Both the position numbers and the translations under genes were made by a program. A stretch of 64,000 bases of DNA from Glandiceps talaboti (taxonomy: Eukaryota > Hemichordata > Enteropneusta > Spengelidae). Shown piece after piece: positions 11,830-24,799 of this stretch. The DNA is taken from positions 21,032,592 through 21,096,591 of the forward strand of contig NC_135554.1 in the NCBI RefSeq assembly GCF_964340395.1, read 5' to 3'. The notes beneath the pieces are model-generated. The model had not been told where the DNA came from, searched no databases, and saw nothing but the letters and a program-made list of their open reading frames with translations. The first letter of the stretch is position 1. Every line of letters starts with the position of its first letter.

Positions 11830-13164
11830 ATCTAGCAGATTCTGAGATGCCTTTCTTCACGTGAAAGAAGTATCAAGTTCACTCCGTTTACTAATTTAGT
11901 CAAAATATCGGGATTCAACTTAGCTTACAAGCCCAGGTTCTTTGTCCGACCGTTCTGTATCTCTGGTTAATGATTAAACTGAAAGATGTAGTCCCGGTGT
12001 CACTATGACGACACACTAATAGTTTCTTTTATCCTTTCGAATTCGTATACGTTAGTATTTTCTTCGCTTCTGATTTCGTATGGCGACGTACGAACACAGT
12101 CACAGAGAAGCAGAAATCGTACACCAACACACGGCAACGCCTTGGCAAATCTTCAACAATACTCTGTAAGGTTTCTACGGAAAACACACCATTAACAATA
12201 ACACAGGTTAAGAAGTCTCCACAAATCTCAGATTTCCGTCTTTCACAACGAAACAAGACCGCCAGGTTTCTGTCGCATTTATGAACTTAGTACTTTTAGT
12301 TCTCTTTGAGTGTCTTTTCTTTCTCTTCCCTAAGTTCTTCCCCTCGGGACTTGGCAGTTTAGCTTTGCTAAGGGTGGTATTTTTTTTAAGTAGGCGTCGT
12401 TGATAGGCGAAGAAAGTGTTTTCCACTGTCGATAACAGTATGGGTACAGTACTTGTGTTTACAACGAACGTTGCGCAGTACGTAGTCACTGTGTCACGAG
12501 TTGAATGCTGGCACAACGCCACGCTTCGTCGCTATTATATTGTGTTCGACGGAAAACACTATCGATTACTCGCTTGTAACGACTGCTTCCCTTTCATAAC
12601 CCAATTACCCAAAATCAATAAGTTACGCCTAAAATCTATTATTTTTAGGTTATGAAAGTAGAAGAAACTTTATTGTACCTAATATGTCGATTAGAGCTGC
12701 CCATACAAGGGTTAATATTTGATCAGCTTTCACATACACGGCAATGTCATTTATGTCAAAATCATCGAATATAAATACATAATGAGAAATTCTATTGGAC
12801 AGTGCATGTGACGTCATCGGACATGTTGTTTATCACGTACATAGGATTTTCAGCGGAAATGCGTGCATAATTAATTGTTTATTTGCGCCCAGTAGTTCTC
12901 GTCCACTCAGAAAAAACAACAACACCAGAATACCATCACTATGGTTATTATTGTTAGCTTTGGACTGGCTAAGTTTTTTCCATTTAAATAATTTGCTTCC
13001 GTGGTGTACAGAATATATTTGCCAAATCAAATCAAAACCATACCAAATAACATCAATATGATATAATAATAATATAATATAATATACCGTACTATTATAA
13101 TATAATAATCAAAGTTCGTAATTGCTGTCGTTATTCACCATGCTCTGCACATCAGCAACAATGT

Positions 13165-13198
13165 TAAGAGGTTTACCACCACCACCACCACCACCACC

Positions 13199-13230
<32 letters not shown>

Positions 13231-13400
13231 CACCACCAAATAAACCTCCATCACCACCACCACCACCACCACACAACCACACCACCGTACCATTACCATT
13301 ACCACACCACCAACACACTACCAACAACACCACCGCCATCATCACCGCCATCATCATCACCACCACCACCACCACCACCACCACCACCAACAACAACATT

Positions 13401-13444
<44 letters not shown>

Positions 13445-13560
13445 CCTCCATCACCATCACCACCACTTCCACTTCCACCACTACCACCACTTCCACCACC
13501 ACTACCACCAGCTACCGCCGTCATCATCCCCATCACCACCATCACCATCACCATATCAAC
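13165..13560. repeat. Trinucleotide (CCA/ACA/TCA)n tract
   Basis: Nearly 400 bp of interrupted ACC, ACA and TCA triplets, including a long (AAC)n at about 13390-13443. Both strands are open in several frames (poly-Pro/Thr/Asn/His on plus, poly-Val/Gly on minus) purely because of the triplet repeat. I see no supporting gene structure. Confidence 0.93.
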
Positions 13561-13699
13561 AACAAACAAAACACATAAGCAAATACACATTGCAGCAGCG
13601 GTAAAAACAAAATCAGCAGTACCATTTTCGGTATCGCGCCAACACTGAGTTCACTCGAGGTCTATATACCCCCCCCCCCCAACATTTGGATAAATTTCA

Positions 13700-14400
13700 A
13701 TAATATATCACTATACAATTAGATACTTCTTTCATTGAACTTAGATTCATAATTATTAACAACTGATATCACACTTTGGAATCACCAATTGTACACAGTG
13801 AAACACAATGAAAATACAGTTAAATTTCCTGTCATTAATTACAATACAGCGTCATCTTTCATTTAGCTAATATCACTCGTGCTAAACATCATTTCATTTA
13901 AATTGAAATACAATTTATGGATTAATTTCCTGTTATTTATTAGAATGACGAAGCAATCAAAATAATTAAACATTGATTCTATGTACTCATCAAGGTTCAA
14001 TTAAAATCCAAAGCTAATGTAGTGGTAAGATTTTTGGATGGTCTAATAAGTAAATATGACAGCAAACAATGACCATAGACTTGTGAAGTGATCACTATAG
14101 ATAACCCCAAACATTGAAATAAGTTACAAAGTTGATGGTGTATATCTACTATTGGCTGTTGTCATAACAACCGACTCTAAACACAGAGTGTTTCTCGTCG
14201 CCGCCATAAAAACGTGGCATTATAACCACTGACAAAAGCTTTGCAAAGCGATAAATGACAATGTTTTGTGTTCATATGATTCGCAATGAGAGGCGGCAGG
14301 GTTCTTGTTGAAGATCATTATGGCATTTGCGTTCTTAACTTCGCTATTAAAATCGATCTATCGCTTCTGAGGTAAGGGAGCCTTCAATAATTACAAGGGG
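13700..14400. other. No gene seen; unique AT-rich DNA
   Basis: No recognisable exon. GTTGTCATAACAAC at 14158-14171 is a degenerate palindrome resembling an RFX X-box; nothing else stands out. Confidence 0.5.
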
Positions 14401-14428
14401 AGGGCTGGGGGAATGGGGGTCACATTTT

Positions 14429-14466
14429 TACCTCCCGTAAGGGTACGGGAGGTATTAAAAGGGGAA

Positions 14467-14504
<38 letters not shown>

Positions 14505-15262
14505 TGTCTGTCTGTCTGTCTGTCTGTCTGCCTGTCTGTCTGTCTGCGTCATCATTTTCTAAAAATCGACTGGCTCAATTGTAATGAAATTTGGGATATA
14601 TAATCTTTAGGGTAATAGCTAGACCTGATTAGGTTTTGAGCCAGATCTGTTAATGTTTAATTAGAGAAATTTGCATATTAATGAAATAAACTAATTATGC
14701 AATATCTTAAGACTGCATACTTCAATTTCAATATAATTTAGTATATTCGTTAAATATAACAACATACATTTGTCCTATAAAATTCGTTGATGTATCTTAC
14801 AGCGTTAATGAATAATTTCCATAATTAATTATCTTACGACTGCATGCTTCAATTTCAATACAATTCAGTACACACATTAACCATAACAAATTGTATATGT
14901 ACTATAATGTTAGTTGATGTACCTTACAGTGTTAATGAATAATTTGCATAATTAATGATTCTTGGTAATTAGGCTATATCTTACGACTGCATGCTTCAAT
15001 TTCAATACAATTCAGTACATACATTAACCATAACAAATTATGTATGTCCTATAAAGTTAGTTGATGTACCTTACATTGTTAATGAATAATTTGCATAATT
15101 AATGATTTTCGGTAATCAGGCTATATCTTAAGACTGCATTAAGCAGTATCATACACTCTTACATACATTAACCTAAGAAAGCATGCTTGTCCAAAAAACA
15201 AAGCCTGTTACCATAGTTAGTTTAATGAGTTATTTGCATAATTAGTGATTCCCTTACGGGAA
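14429..15262 (+). mobile_element. TACCTCCCGTAAGGG element, fullest copy
   Basis: The left end is a hairpin, TACCTCCCGTAAGGG then ACGGGAGGTA (14429-14454). The right end has CCCTTACGGGAAG (about 15250-15262), the complement of CTTCCCGTAAGGG, giving inverted termini with one mismatch. Inside, in order: (TG)n then (TCTG)n at about 14470-14546; GTCATCATTTTCTAAAAATCG; and three diverged ~130-bp units with TTACGACTGCATGCTTCAAT and AATTTGCATAATTAATGATT. There is no ORF. It is probably non-autonomous. Relatives lie at 4352-4600 (minus) and 17930-18963. Confidence 0.65.
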
Positions 15263-15789
15263 GCATTCAGTTTAAATCTGGTACAAATCTGTCCTAGGGG
15301 GAGGGTCATGATTTAGAAATAGGAAATTAGAGGAAGGTCACGTTTTACTTTCAAATTTCATTTTGTTGTCTAACTTTGTATTATTTTGTGATGTGGCATC
15401 CCGCCACTGTTGCCACTGGTTCCAAATCCCATTGCTACCACATCCCACTACTGCCCCCCTTTCCATTGTAAAGTAATATCATAACATGTTAGTGAAGTGG
15501 GGTGAATTAACATGTTGGTTGTTGCGTGAGGAGAGAAGCAGGTCGCACAGTAGTAAAGGGAGAACAGCGTGGCACGATATTTGGGACAATGTAGTGGAGT
15601 GGAGATGTTGTCGTCCCGAGGTTGTCGGTTGTGCGCTTATCTGGTCTTTTGGGGGTCTGTCCTAAAGCTCAGCAAATTAGACCCAAACACGGGTATAGAT
15701 TTAATACAAAGACAAAATGACTGTCACTGTGGTGGTAGTAGTGGGAAACAACGTTAATGCCTTTGAAATTATCAATCTAGTGGGATCTT

Positions 15790-15890
15790 ACTACAGAAAG
15801 GATTCCCTGTTTCTAGTAGGATTCGAACCCAGAACCTGCTGACTACTAATCTTGAGCTCTAACAAATACCACAGGGAAACATTAAAAAAA
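15790..15890 (-). repeat. tRNA-like SINE head (possible)
   Basis: On the minus strand the segment contains GTTAGAGCTC (A-box-like), then GGGTTCGAATCC (a good pol III B box) 30-odd bases later, flanked by TTTCCCTG and CAGGGAA that could form an acceptor-like stem. It does not fold as a standard tRNA by eye. A tRNA-derived SINE fragment is likelier than a functional tRNA. Confidence 0.35.
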
Positions 15891-16029
15891 ATAATAGAAA
15901 TATTTGAACAGGGTGGATGGGGGGGGGGGGGTTATATTATATAATTAAAAAATATTGAGGGACGGTCATACCACAGACCGAGCTTGATTCCCCCCCCCCC
16001 CCCCGAAATTACTGAAGGCTCCCTAAGTT

Positions 16030-17930
16030 AACCAATCTCTGAAACGGAAAACTAAACGACTGGGTGACGCAAACATGAAATGTCGGTTTTCAGAAGAATA
16101 TTAATAGTCTTAGATACGACATCCGTGTCACGCTATTAAATATCACTCATTGGTTTAGAAGCCTGATAGGACTGAACAACATGATATTTCTTACAGTCTA
16201 CAGAATGAATAACGTATATTGTTTGTGTTTAAAAAAAATCTATTGTATATTGGAGTTATTCGTTGTATTTTCTCTTAACGTAGTAAACAGTCCGAACCAA
16301 CAATGACATCATGAAGTCCAACGCGTACGAGGCGAATATAAAATCCATTCTAAATCATTCAGGTTTGGAGCTCAAATGTGCAAGTTTCTAGGTATGTCAT
16401 AAATGCTATTGTCAAAAAGTAATTATGCGCAGGTTCAAATCAGCGGCAGACGTTCAATGCACTTTGAATCAATGTGTTTGAATGGACAACAGCTATTGCT
16501 CAGTGTTTACAGCAAACAGCTGCCAAGGCTGTGAAATATGAGCGTGTTTTGTCATGAGAAACAATGGCAGGTTGTTATCAGATATGCTTCTCAATTGTCT
16601 CACTAATATCGAAATCGATTCACTCCGATCAAGAAGTACCAAACACACCACAGAGCGAGTCGATGATAGGTTAAATAACAAGTATTGATATCCAATAGCT
16701 GTATAATGTTTGGTAATTACTATTCATCATTGTAGACAACAGTTGCCAGAGAACCAAATATTAAAACTTCTTTTATGTTGTTCGTGAATTACTACTAGCT
16801 ATTTGTTGTGGCCGCATTTTACATCAACAGCTGGCAGTGAAAGCATTTGTTTGATATGTGTTTATATTAATTCGGTTTCACATGCTGTTTTCAGAACTTC
16901 TAATGTAGATATGTAGTTCCACTCAAGAGTCGAAACAGGTAAACAAATGAGGATATTCGGTTTTTATTTTCATTTATCGCGTATACTAAGTTATTTAGAT
17001 AGTTTGATCTAGAAACATTTCTCTTCGAGTCCAAACTAAAGGACACGCAATAGAGCGCATACCCCCGCAAACGCTAAGCAGTTAATGAGTTCTAGAAATA
17101 AGCTAGTTATGCTATCTGAGAAAACCTTGAAGGGCGCTTTTAATGACTGGACCTCCGTAGTTGATACTGGTAATTCCATGATGCCATGTTGATTATATTT
17201 AGTCATGGCATAGACCGTCATTGAGGGTCTATGGATGGCATATCCACGACTGATATTTTATAAACATAAAATTGTTGTCGCTTTTCTCCCCCTTTTCTCT
17301 ATCTTTTTAACCCCCCCCCCCCCCATGTTCATTCTTCACATTATGTTCAGCTATTTATTCTTGTCTACTTTCGACCATCGATTGTACATTGCTAGATAAT
17401 TTAGTCATGGGAAAGTTAACGTTTGTTGACAAGTGGAAGGATTTTTAGTCATTTTAGTAAAAATAGGCCAATAAACGGTAGCTTCATGATCCCGCACCCC
17501 TCATAAAATATCAAAATTTCTTTGAGTCCTCCGTGACTTTCTGGGAAAAATTAATCCCCCCCCTCACCCCATGAAAATCCCCCAGGTCCTTGGTAGCTCA
17601 AAATAAACTTGCGAATGAGTGGCAACTTCGTGTCTGACCTACATGTAACTTCCTGAAACCAAATGACTTGTGAACAGCGCTCCTAGTGGCCAAATAATGA
17701 AATTTTCTTATCTTTCCTTTATCAAGATTAATGCTAGGGATGTCGAGATGAAGGAGTATTCAGGACAAGGCATATATTCTTCATATGTAAATGAAAAGTT
17801 TTTAATTTTATGTAAGCATTTTTAGTTTAATAAAGAGCTTATTAATCTAGGCTGTGCTACTTTGATGTTACCAAAGATATCGTTACCATGGCAATACAGC
17901 TAGCTATAAATCCATTTTATGTGGTGACAT
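16030..17930. other. No gene seen
   Basis: About 1.9 kb of intergenic DNA with a poly-C run (about 17311-17325) and no recognisable exon or RNA. GTTACCATGGCAAT at 17882-17895 is close to an RFX X-box. Short open frames here have no family resemblance. Confidence 0.5.
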
Positions 17931-18963
17931 GTGTGTCATCATTTTCTCAAAAAGGGATGGCTCGATTCAAACGAAATTTGGTACACAGATTCTTTAGGGA
18001 TAGTGGCTAGAACCGATTTGTTTGGAGTAAGATCTGCGCGAGAAATTTAGCATAAGATGTGTTCGGCAAATTGTTCCAGTGATAGATGTCCCCTGTTTAG
18101 ATATGGTTTTGGCCACATCTTATTCTAACCGTTGATGGCGCTCTGTACACTTAACCTGATTGCATCACAACATTCAAATTTCACATAACTTGATAACTTG
18201 TAACTTGATACAAACATGGATCATGATACAGTGCGTGTAATCTATATGAACTTGCTTTGTATCTTTCAATTTTAAGGGATCATTTGCATATAAATAATGT
18301 TACTAGCAATATCTTTAAGAATACAAGCGTCATACTTTATATTTTAGTACATACAATGATGATAACAAAACAAAAATGTCACATAAAGCTCGTTGATGTA
18401 GTTTTCACTTTTTATGAGTATTTTCCATATTCAATCATTCAGTAAGGCCTAAAAAAAATAATTGTTTGGTTCCAGTTACCCAACCCCACCTAGCTTTTTA
18501 CTGCCGACCTGGCCTAAATTTTTTTTTACGTATTCGAGAAAAAAAATTATAATAAAATCGCAAAAATTGTGAAGTCTCATAAGAAATAGTGGATGCGGAA
18601 AATGACATCAACTTAAAAAGACAAAATAAACATGTTCTTCCAATCTGTAATGGCTGTACATATGATAGGAAGAAATAAACAACACAGAGACCATTTGGAA
18701 AACAATCACTCACACATAAATAAAATATGTCGTAATCGGAACCTCACAATTTTTTTAGGCCTAAGCTTAAAATTTGATAAGATTTGATGTATAGACGATA
18801 ACAAAACACGTGTCGTATGAAGCTCGTTGATTGGCCGAAGTCAATGAGTCATTTGTATAATTAATCGTTTTTGGTAAATAGGCAAGTGATACTGAAAGTT
18901 TCAAATTTCAAAATTCAGTACATACGTTGATACAACAATGCTGAAAATCACACACTACATTCC
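17930..18963 (+). repeat. Diverged TACCTCCCGTAAGGG-family repeats, interrupted
   Basis: GTGTCATCATTTTCTCAAAAAGG, GGCTCGATTCAAACGAAATTTGG and CTTTAGGGATAGTGGCTAGAACC at 17935-18020 match the start of the copy at 14540. AAAGCTCGTTGATGTA (about 18385) and GAAGCTCGTTGATTGG (about 18820) match its internal units. The array is split by the TIR element at 18445-18762, so it is the older insertion. Confidence 0.55.
18445..18762. mobile_element. 318-bp MITE with AGGCCTAAAAAAA termini, nested
   Basis: The left end is AGGCCTAAAAAAAATAATTG...GGTTCC (18445). The right end, read on the minus strand, is AGGCCTAAAAAAATTGTGAGGTTCC (18762 inward); both are followed by a GTTAC/ATTAC block. No coding potential. 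It is inserted into a repeat of the TACCTCCCGTAAGGG family. Confidence 0.65.
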
Positions 18964-19047
18964 CATAGTCTGGATGCCAACGTTGTATCTAATCATCTCT
19001 AAAGAGAGATCTTAAGATTCGATAAAGGATAGCACTAGGCTAACATT

Positions 19048-19176
19048 CCCATACACACGGTATACGGCAGCCATATTGGATTCTATTTTCCCATACACAC
19101 GGTATTCGGCAGCCATATTGGATTCTATTTTCCCATACACATGGTATTCGGCAGCCATATTGGATTCTATTTTCCC
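19048..19176. repeat. Three 42-bp tandem units
   Basis: Units start CCCATACACA at 19048, 19090 and 19132 (42-bp period), each with CGGCAGCCATATTGGATTC. Because 42 is a multiple of three, the minus strand has a repeated 14-residue open frame (GKIESNMAA), but nothing else suggests a gene. The GCAGCCATATTGGAT core is shared with the 150-bp units at 3.5-4.2 kb. Confidence 0.9.
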
Positions 19177-19179
19177 ACA

Positions 19180-21330
19180 GAAACAGAAATTGTTCCTGGC
19201 ATAAATCATATCATCCAATTTACGCTTTTATTGGAAAATTCACATTATTCATCTTATTATGACTTTCGCATACAAATTTGCACATGGGTTTTTTCCAATG
19301 AGCTCAGTTTATAAGCAAACTAGTCTCTTTGGCATATTTCAATCACCATCTACACTATGAATAAAAAAGAATCTCTCTTGATTAAAAAAAAGCTTTATTG
19401 AAATTCCTTCTAGCCTATGACTAAACCAACCTATTTTGAAAGTTGATCAGAATAGTATAGTATAGGTCATCAGAGCTACCACACCATCCCATATTCGTTG
19501 CTAGGGTGCTATGTCTCCGTTGCTAGGGTGCCATGCAGGGTTCAGCAAATGCTACATGTCTTCGTCGTATTAGACCGATCGGAGGCATATTTACAGTGTG
19601 AATAAATGTGTATTGCGGGTGTGACGCATTATATAATGGGAAGTAAGTCCATGAGAATCAAACTTGATGGTTATTTGAATATGTTTGAAAAAATTTCCCA
19701 CCTAGAGGCAATCGTTGACTTCATGGCATACTATTCAGACAACCAGGGGTTATACTTCCACGAGACAACCAATTCAAAATAGTAGTTGGTATTTTTTTGA
19801 CATCGATAATCTACAAGGGCTTTTGGCCCCCTTTTTATCTTTGTTTTATTGGCGATGTTGTCAGTCGTGTGACAATACCTGATACCGACTATTGATATAA
19901 ACCATCTCTGACAATGCAAATACTTGGCAACAGTAAGACTGGAGAAGGCATGTGTTTAGTGCTGTCAAAGCGAAAAAATAGGTCAACTCAAAATGTAGAA
20001 TATATCCCTTCTTGATACTACTACCAACACATGGCCACACACCACAGTCTTGTAATACGACAACCGTTCTAGTTCTATGCTATTGTTCGTTCATGCAATC
20101 AGTAGTTCAGAACGTGAATTTTTTCGGATTGTGAACGATAAAGCGGACGACACCATAAATTCTGTTTTGGAATGAAGTAGTGTGCTTGATCTTTAGTACC
20201 CTGTAACTAGTGAAGGAACTAAAGAAACTATTTATCATTTGTCATGTATGCATGCTTGTCAATACATATATCTTGGCATGTTAATTAAAGTGTTCCATGT
20301 TGTAAAGCGTAGTTGTAACTCTCTCTTCACACAACTCTTTGACAATATACCCAATAATTTGGTGGTCTTTGTGACTACATTTCTTCTGTGAAATGGTAAC
20401 TTTTGTCATTATTTACTACACTGAAGTTTTCCACACCCCTGTACAACAACATCTTTCGATTATAATCTAAAATATAAATAATACGTCCTAAAAATTTCAG
20501 AAAAAAGCAAAGAATTAGTGCATAGACTTATAGGGACAAAAGCTCATACTCAAGAAGTTGATAAATCGCGGTGATCTGGTAACTAACTAACAGTAAGTGC
20601 AAAATAAGTTACGACATGCAATCAACACAACATGTAACATTCAATGAGGCTTATGGAATACCTAGATAACAACAATGTACAACTCTTATATTGTCATGAA
20701 CACTGGTACTCGAGGCCTCTTAAATTCACAACCGTGAAGGAGGTACACATATATAAATGAATAGAAAATAAATTAAGGCACGTGGATTAAAATTTCAAAA
20801 GAGGGAAAAAAGAACCATTGTATCCACATACACGGTGGCTGAACCTTGTTTGCTTACACCATTTGTCTGACGTGTTTGCAGTCGTCTGACGAATCGTTGT
20901 CATCGTAAATGTTAGCTCAACGAGGTAAAACTGACAACAAGTATGTGTAATGCAATTTACACCAAAACTCGAAGTTGAAAACACTTCATGAGTAAACATA
21001 CATGCCACCAATAAGCAACGACTTGTGACATTGAGATCTGTACCACCAAATCCTCAAACGCCGCCAGTACTGCAGCTCCATTATATGTTATCATTTTACC
21101 CAAGTTTTGGCGGTGCCACCATGGTAACAGCGATGTCAATAGTCGTTTCTATGATAGATGGCAGCTACTACTCAGTATAATGTCTGATTATCGTTGTTGA
21201 CTATAAACACAAAATAAACACTGGCAGCACATGTTAATCTAAGGGGTTGCGGTACTTCACACATATCTCGGCAATATCTGCTTAACCCGCTATGCCACAA
21301 TTTAATTACATTTTAGGAAAGAATAAACCC
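19180..21330. other. No gene seen
   Basis: Intergenic DNA. A 16-bp duplicated word, CGTTGCTAGGGTGCNATG, occurs twice near 19497-19535. ACCATGGTAAC near 21118-21128 is an X-box half-palindrome. No exon recognised on either strand. Confidence 0.5.
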
Positions 21331-21339
21331 TACACCAAC

Positions 21340-21430
<91 letters not shown>

Positions 21431-21660
21431 GTTTGTGTGTATGTGTGTATGTATGTATGTATGTATGTATGTATTGTATGTATGTATGTATGTATGTATG
21501 TATGTATGTGTATGTATGTATGTATGTATGTGTGTGTGTGTGTGTGTGTGTGTGCGTGCGTGCGTGCGTGTGTGTGTGCGTGCGTGCGTGCGTGCATGTA
21601 TGTATGTATGTATGTATGTATGTATGTATGTATGTATGTATGTATGTATGTATGTATGTG
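21340..21660. repeat. Composite (CTGT)n-(GTAT)n-(GT/GC)n microsatellite
   Basis: (CTGT)n at about 21340-21427 passes into (GTAT)n, then (GT)n and (GCGT)n, then (GTAT)n to 21660. All long open frames here are repeat artefacts. Confidence 0.97.
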
Positions 21661-21699
21661 CTACATTAGTGAGTAATTTTCACGCTGATTTCGTCTGTT

Positions 21700-23280
21700 A
21701 TAGCCAATTCTCGCTCCATTTACTGTGGCAGGGTACTCCAACGTAACATCATAGTCTGCCTATTCTTAGTAAATACATCACTCTGGGTACAATGATCAGA
21801 TTATGTTATGCTTCAAATGACTGCTTTAATAGTCAAGAACCATCCTGTAACATGTTGTATCTTGTGTAATACTGCCGTATTTTCCATTAGACACCAACTC
21901 GTCATGGCAACGGTTGACCACATTGGTGGCCATTTGTGAAATTTCCCTAGCGAATAACGAGTACAATGGATCGTTCCACATGGATGCACTGTAAAGATCA
22001 AACTATGACTTGGCATACTTCAGTAACTCCAAAAAAACCCTGAAATGTGGTGTTTCTCTTTCCCAATTATTTGTGGTACTGTATTCATATGTTGACTTAC
22101 TATTATTGTTGCGTACGTCGAATCTAACTATCAAAGGTATTGCTACAAAATAAACCACGAACCCATCTTCGATTACATTCAGACACTCTGCTGCACATGG
22201 GCTTAAGATACCGGGTATTTCTTTTCATATATTAAGACCTCAGACAGTCAGGGTCTTCGTTGGATTCATCAACAGTAAACTTGGTTCCAATTTTTGACAA
22301 ATTCTCCACAGTGTTTTGCGTCATCGACGATATAACTGATCATACGGTAGAAAAAAAACGATGTTTCAAAAATTCAAACCGATCCAGTTGTTCACATGTG
22401 TTCTTGTCTTCAACCCTACACCACTACGCGTCCATATATGTGTGTAGTTCATGCTAACTTGGTTAACATTTTAAACTGTAGATACTACACACAGACCAAT
22501 TCTACAATAATTGGCAAGGATTTAATACATATATGACAATTATACATCTTAGCATAAAATATTGCTTCGCTGTTCTCAGCAGTTGTCATAGCAACATTTG
22601 TGATATTTTCGTTAAAGTCAGTACACATGTATTACAAGGGAAACATCACACAACATATAATTATTGCAATATGCCTGTCAACATGGACCTGATTGAATAA
22701 GTACGTGTGACACTAGGAAAGTAGTTCTTAATATTTAGAAACGTACTAGTTTAGTGTCTTTCAAATTTGAAATGGTATATGTTGGCCCTGGGCATTCTCA
22801 TAAACCATTTCTTCCGCGACACTGCGAAATAACGAAGAAACTGTGGTTTAAGACGTTGGCCCATTGAAGGTAAAACAGGAAGAATGGCATCATGTACATC
22901 GCTCTAGCTTGACTCATAGCAACCATTATGACACATGGGCGGATTTCGGTCCTGGCAACCTACTTGTCAGTTCACATAAATCAACAAAATATCCCAATTG
23001 AATAAAGACATAAAGTAACAATGGAAATATTTTAGTTCTACCGCGTCATAACTCATTAAAAATCGTTTAAGAAAGATATACGAGTACAGGTGTTTCAAAT
23101 ATGATAGGGTTATTTTCATTGCTAAATATGTACAGTTCTACCATATTCATATATTTAATGTTCGTTGGTTAAAAGTTGGATGAGTTTGAAATTAAATATT
23201 AAGTACACTTGACAATGTGACAATCTCGAGTCAACTGAAATATTTGATCGAAATGACATTAACGCTATGAAAAGGCTCTA
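21700..23280. other. No gene seen
   Basis: Unique intergenic DNA downstream of the second Tctex1-domain gene; its 3' UTR probably occupies the right end. GTTGTCATAGCAAC at 22582-22595 is one mismatch from an RFX X-box. Confidence 0.5.
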
Positions 23281-23386
23281 CTTCAGTTATTAATGAGTTT
23301 ATGACAAACGCAATTAATTATATAAATTTCGACCAGAGCCAAGCTTGAAAAAAATGAAATGTTCGCAGTCGTGGTAACCATGTGTG

Positions 23387-24010
23387 TCATTCGAAGTAAA
23401 TGCCATACACTGTTGCTACGGCAAAGATTGAATTGTTGGCGAAGGTTGCCGAGGCGTAATTGTCCTGACCTGTGTTCCAAAGACACCGACTTGCCATCTC
23501 AAAACCTTGGGACTGTACTGCCCCAACAACAACATGTACTACAATCTTGTGGCGTTCAAAATTTAAGTCCTTCACTCTGGCCTTAATGATATCGGTGAGA
23601 GTCCTTGTCAGCATACCAGCAGACGACGCCCCGTAGCATTCATCTTCGCAATGATGTTCCAAGACTTCTTCGATCACTTTTCGGACTTTATGCACTTGGA
23701 ATTTCTGATCTTGATCCGGCTCTGTTTTATACGTGTTGTCCTTCTTCATGTCTTTCATTGCATGTCTTTCACGAAGTATCGCGAGGGCCATAGCATGGCT
23801 TCGAAAAGCTCCCGGACCGAGTGAGTAGCGGGGTCCCATTCCTGGAACAATAACTGACGACAAACGTCGTTGTACACGAGACATCCGACGAGCTGGTCCC
23901 GCCGTTGCGAGTCCGTCTTGTTGACCTATCACAGCGCTGGTTTCATTACTAGAATGTGTCGATACAGACGGTCTACGGAGAGGCTGGTTGTCGCTTGATC
24001 TCGACTCCAT
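23387..24010 (-). CDS. Tctex1-domain protein 2 of 3 (DYNLT5/TCTEX1D1-like)
   Basis: A single-exon gene of 207 aa. The N-terminal ~90 residues are Ser/Arg-rich with basic phospho-site-like runs (RRPSVSTHSS, RRMSRVQRRLSSV) and probably disordered. The Tctex1 domain covers about residues 91-207: NTYKTEPDQDQKF, HKVRKVIEEVLEHH, ADIIKARVK-like LTDIIKARVKDLNF, ERHKIVVHVVVGA, SRCLWNTGQDNYA, NSIFAVATVYGIYFE to the stop. It shares RHKIVV, SRCxW and VYGxYFE with the genes at 11.1 and 30.8 kb. The domain is diagnostic of dynein light chain Tctex-type proteins; the exact orthologue is uncertain because all three look like lineage duplicates. No intron is seen and the frame is intact. Confidence 0.92.
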   Translation of the reverse strand: MESRSSDNQPLRRPSVSTHSSNETSAVIGQQDGLATAGPARRMSRVQRRLSSVIVPGMGPRYSLGPGAFRSHAMALAILRERHAMKDMKKDNTYKTEPDQDQKFQVHKVRKVIEEVLEHHCEDECYGASSAGMLTRTLTDIIKARVKDLNFERHKIVVHVVVGAVQSQGFEMASRCLWNTGQDNYASATFANNSIFAVATVYGIYFE

Positions 24011-24799
24011 AGTTCAAGTTAAGTTCTGGTTCCTAGATACGAGAGACCACGACAAGTAGCTTTACGCTCCGCTAGTTTGTGTATATTGTTGGACGATGGC
24101 GAAGCGTTCGTAAAACACAACCCTAACGATGATCGAAGTCTTCCTCACTGACCACCTGTCTGGTATAAATTACGTTTTGTCTACCGAAGTCTTGCAATGT
24201 AGTAGAGTAGAATAGAATAGAATGTAAATACGTGTATCCAAGTGGGTAGTCGTCGACCTTGCGTCACAACAGGTCAGTACCTACAAGTATGCTGTTCGTA
24301 AATGACAGCCCTCGTGATAAACACACGGCCAGAATCTAAGACATGTTGGTCATGCCCCTTAGGACAATAAATTTATGTTCAGTTCACCTGAAAGAAAATA
24401 CATGAACAAGGTATATCAAAGCAATACGAAGCATCTGTCATTTGAATAATGACATCAACGGCACTGAATTCATGTACAAACAGCTGTTTTTGCGTGATTT
24501 TGTACCAGAGTGTGTTTTTCTGCCTTAAAAAAATTCAAAAACTTGCATGTAAGCCTACAATGTCAAAGTCATCAATACTGGATAATTTAGGTTTCAGAAG
24601 ATGGCCGAATTCTACGATTAAAAATTTCAAAGATCTCTAGCTCTTAGCGGAAAGCGTCAGTCTGAAAATCAGTGTCAAAATAATGGGGTGAAAATCATCG
24701 AATGTAGCTTTCATTGGTTTTATCTCAAGTGTGGTCTCGAATTGGTATCTACAGTTATTCGGGGGAGGGGGGGGGGGAATGAACACTTATTTGCTTCAC

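Noticed and set aside
11362-11845. Plus-strand frames opposite the first Tctex1 gene, and likewise at 23359-23793 and 30929-31414
   Set aside because: Antisense shadows of conserved minus-strand coding sequence.
12029-12522. Two overlapping minus-strand frames of 75 and 104 codons upstream of the first Tctex1 gene
   Set aside because: No family resemblance, in different frames from each other and from the gene; could be leader sequence but unsupported.
13109-13604. Open frames rich in Pro/Thr/Asn/His (plus) and Val/Gly (minus)
   Set aside because: Products of the CCA/ACA triplet tract; open in many frames on both strands with no splice or homology support.
15790-15890. Functional tRNA gene on the minus strand
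   Set aside because: B box is good but the D and anticodon arms do not form convincingly; more like a SINE head.
21292-21746. Cys/Val/Met-rich open frames, and similar ones at 59188-59680
   Set aside because: Tetranucleotide and dinucleotide repeat artefacts.
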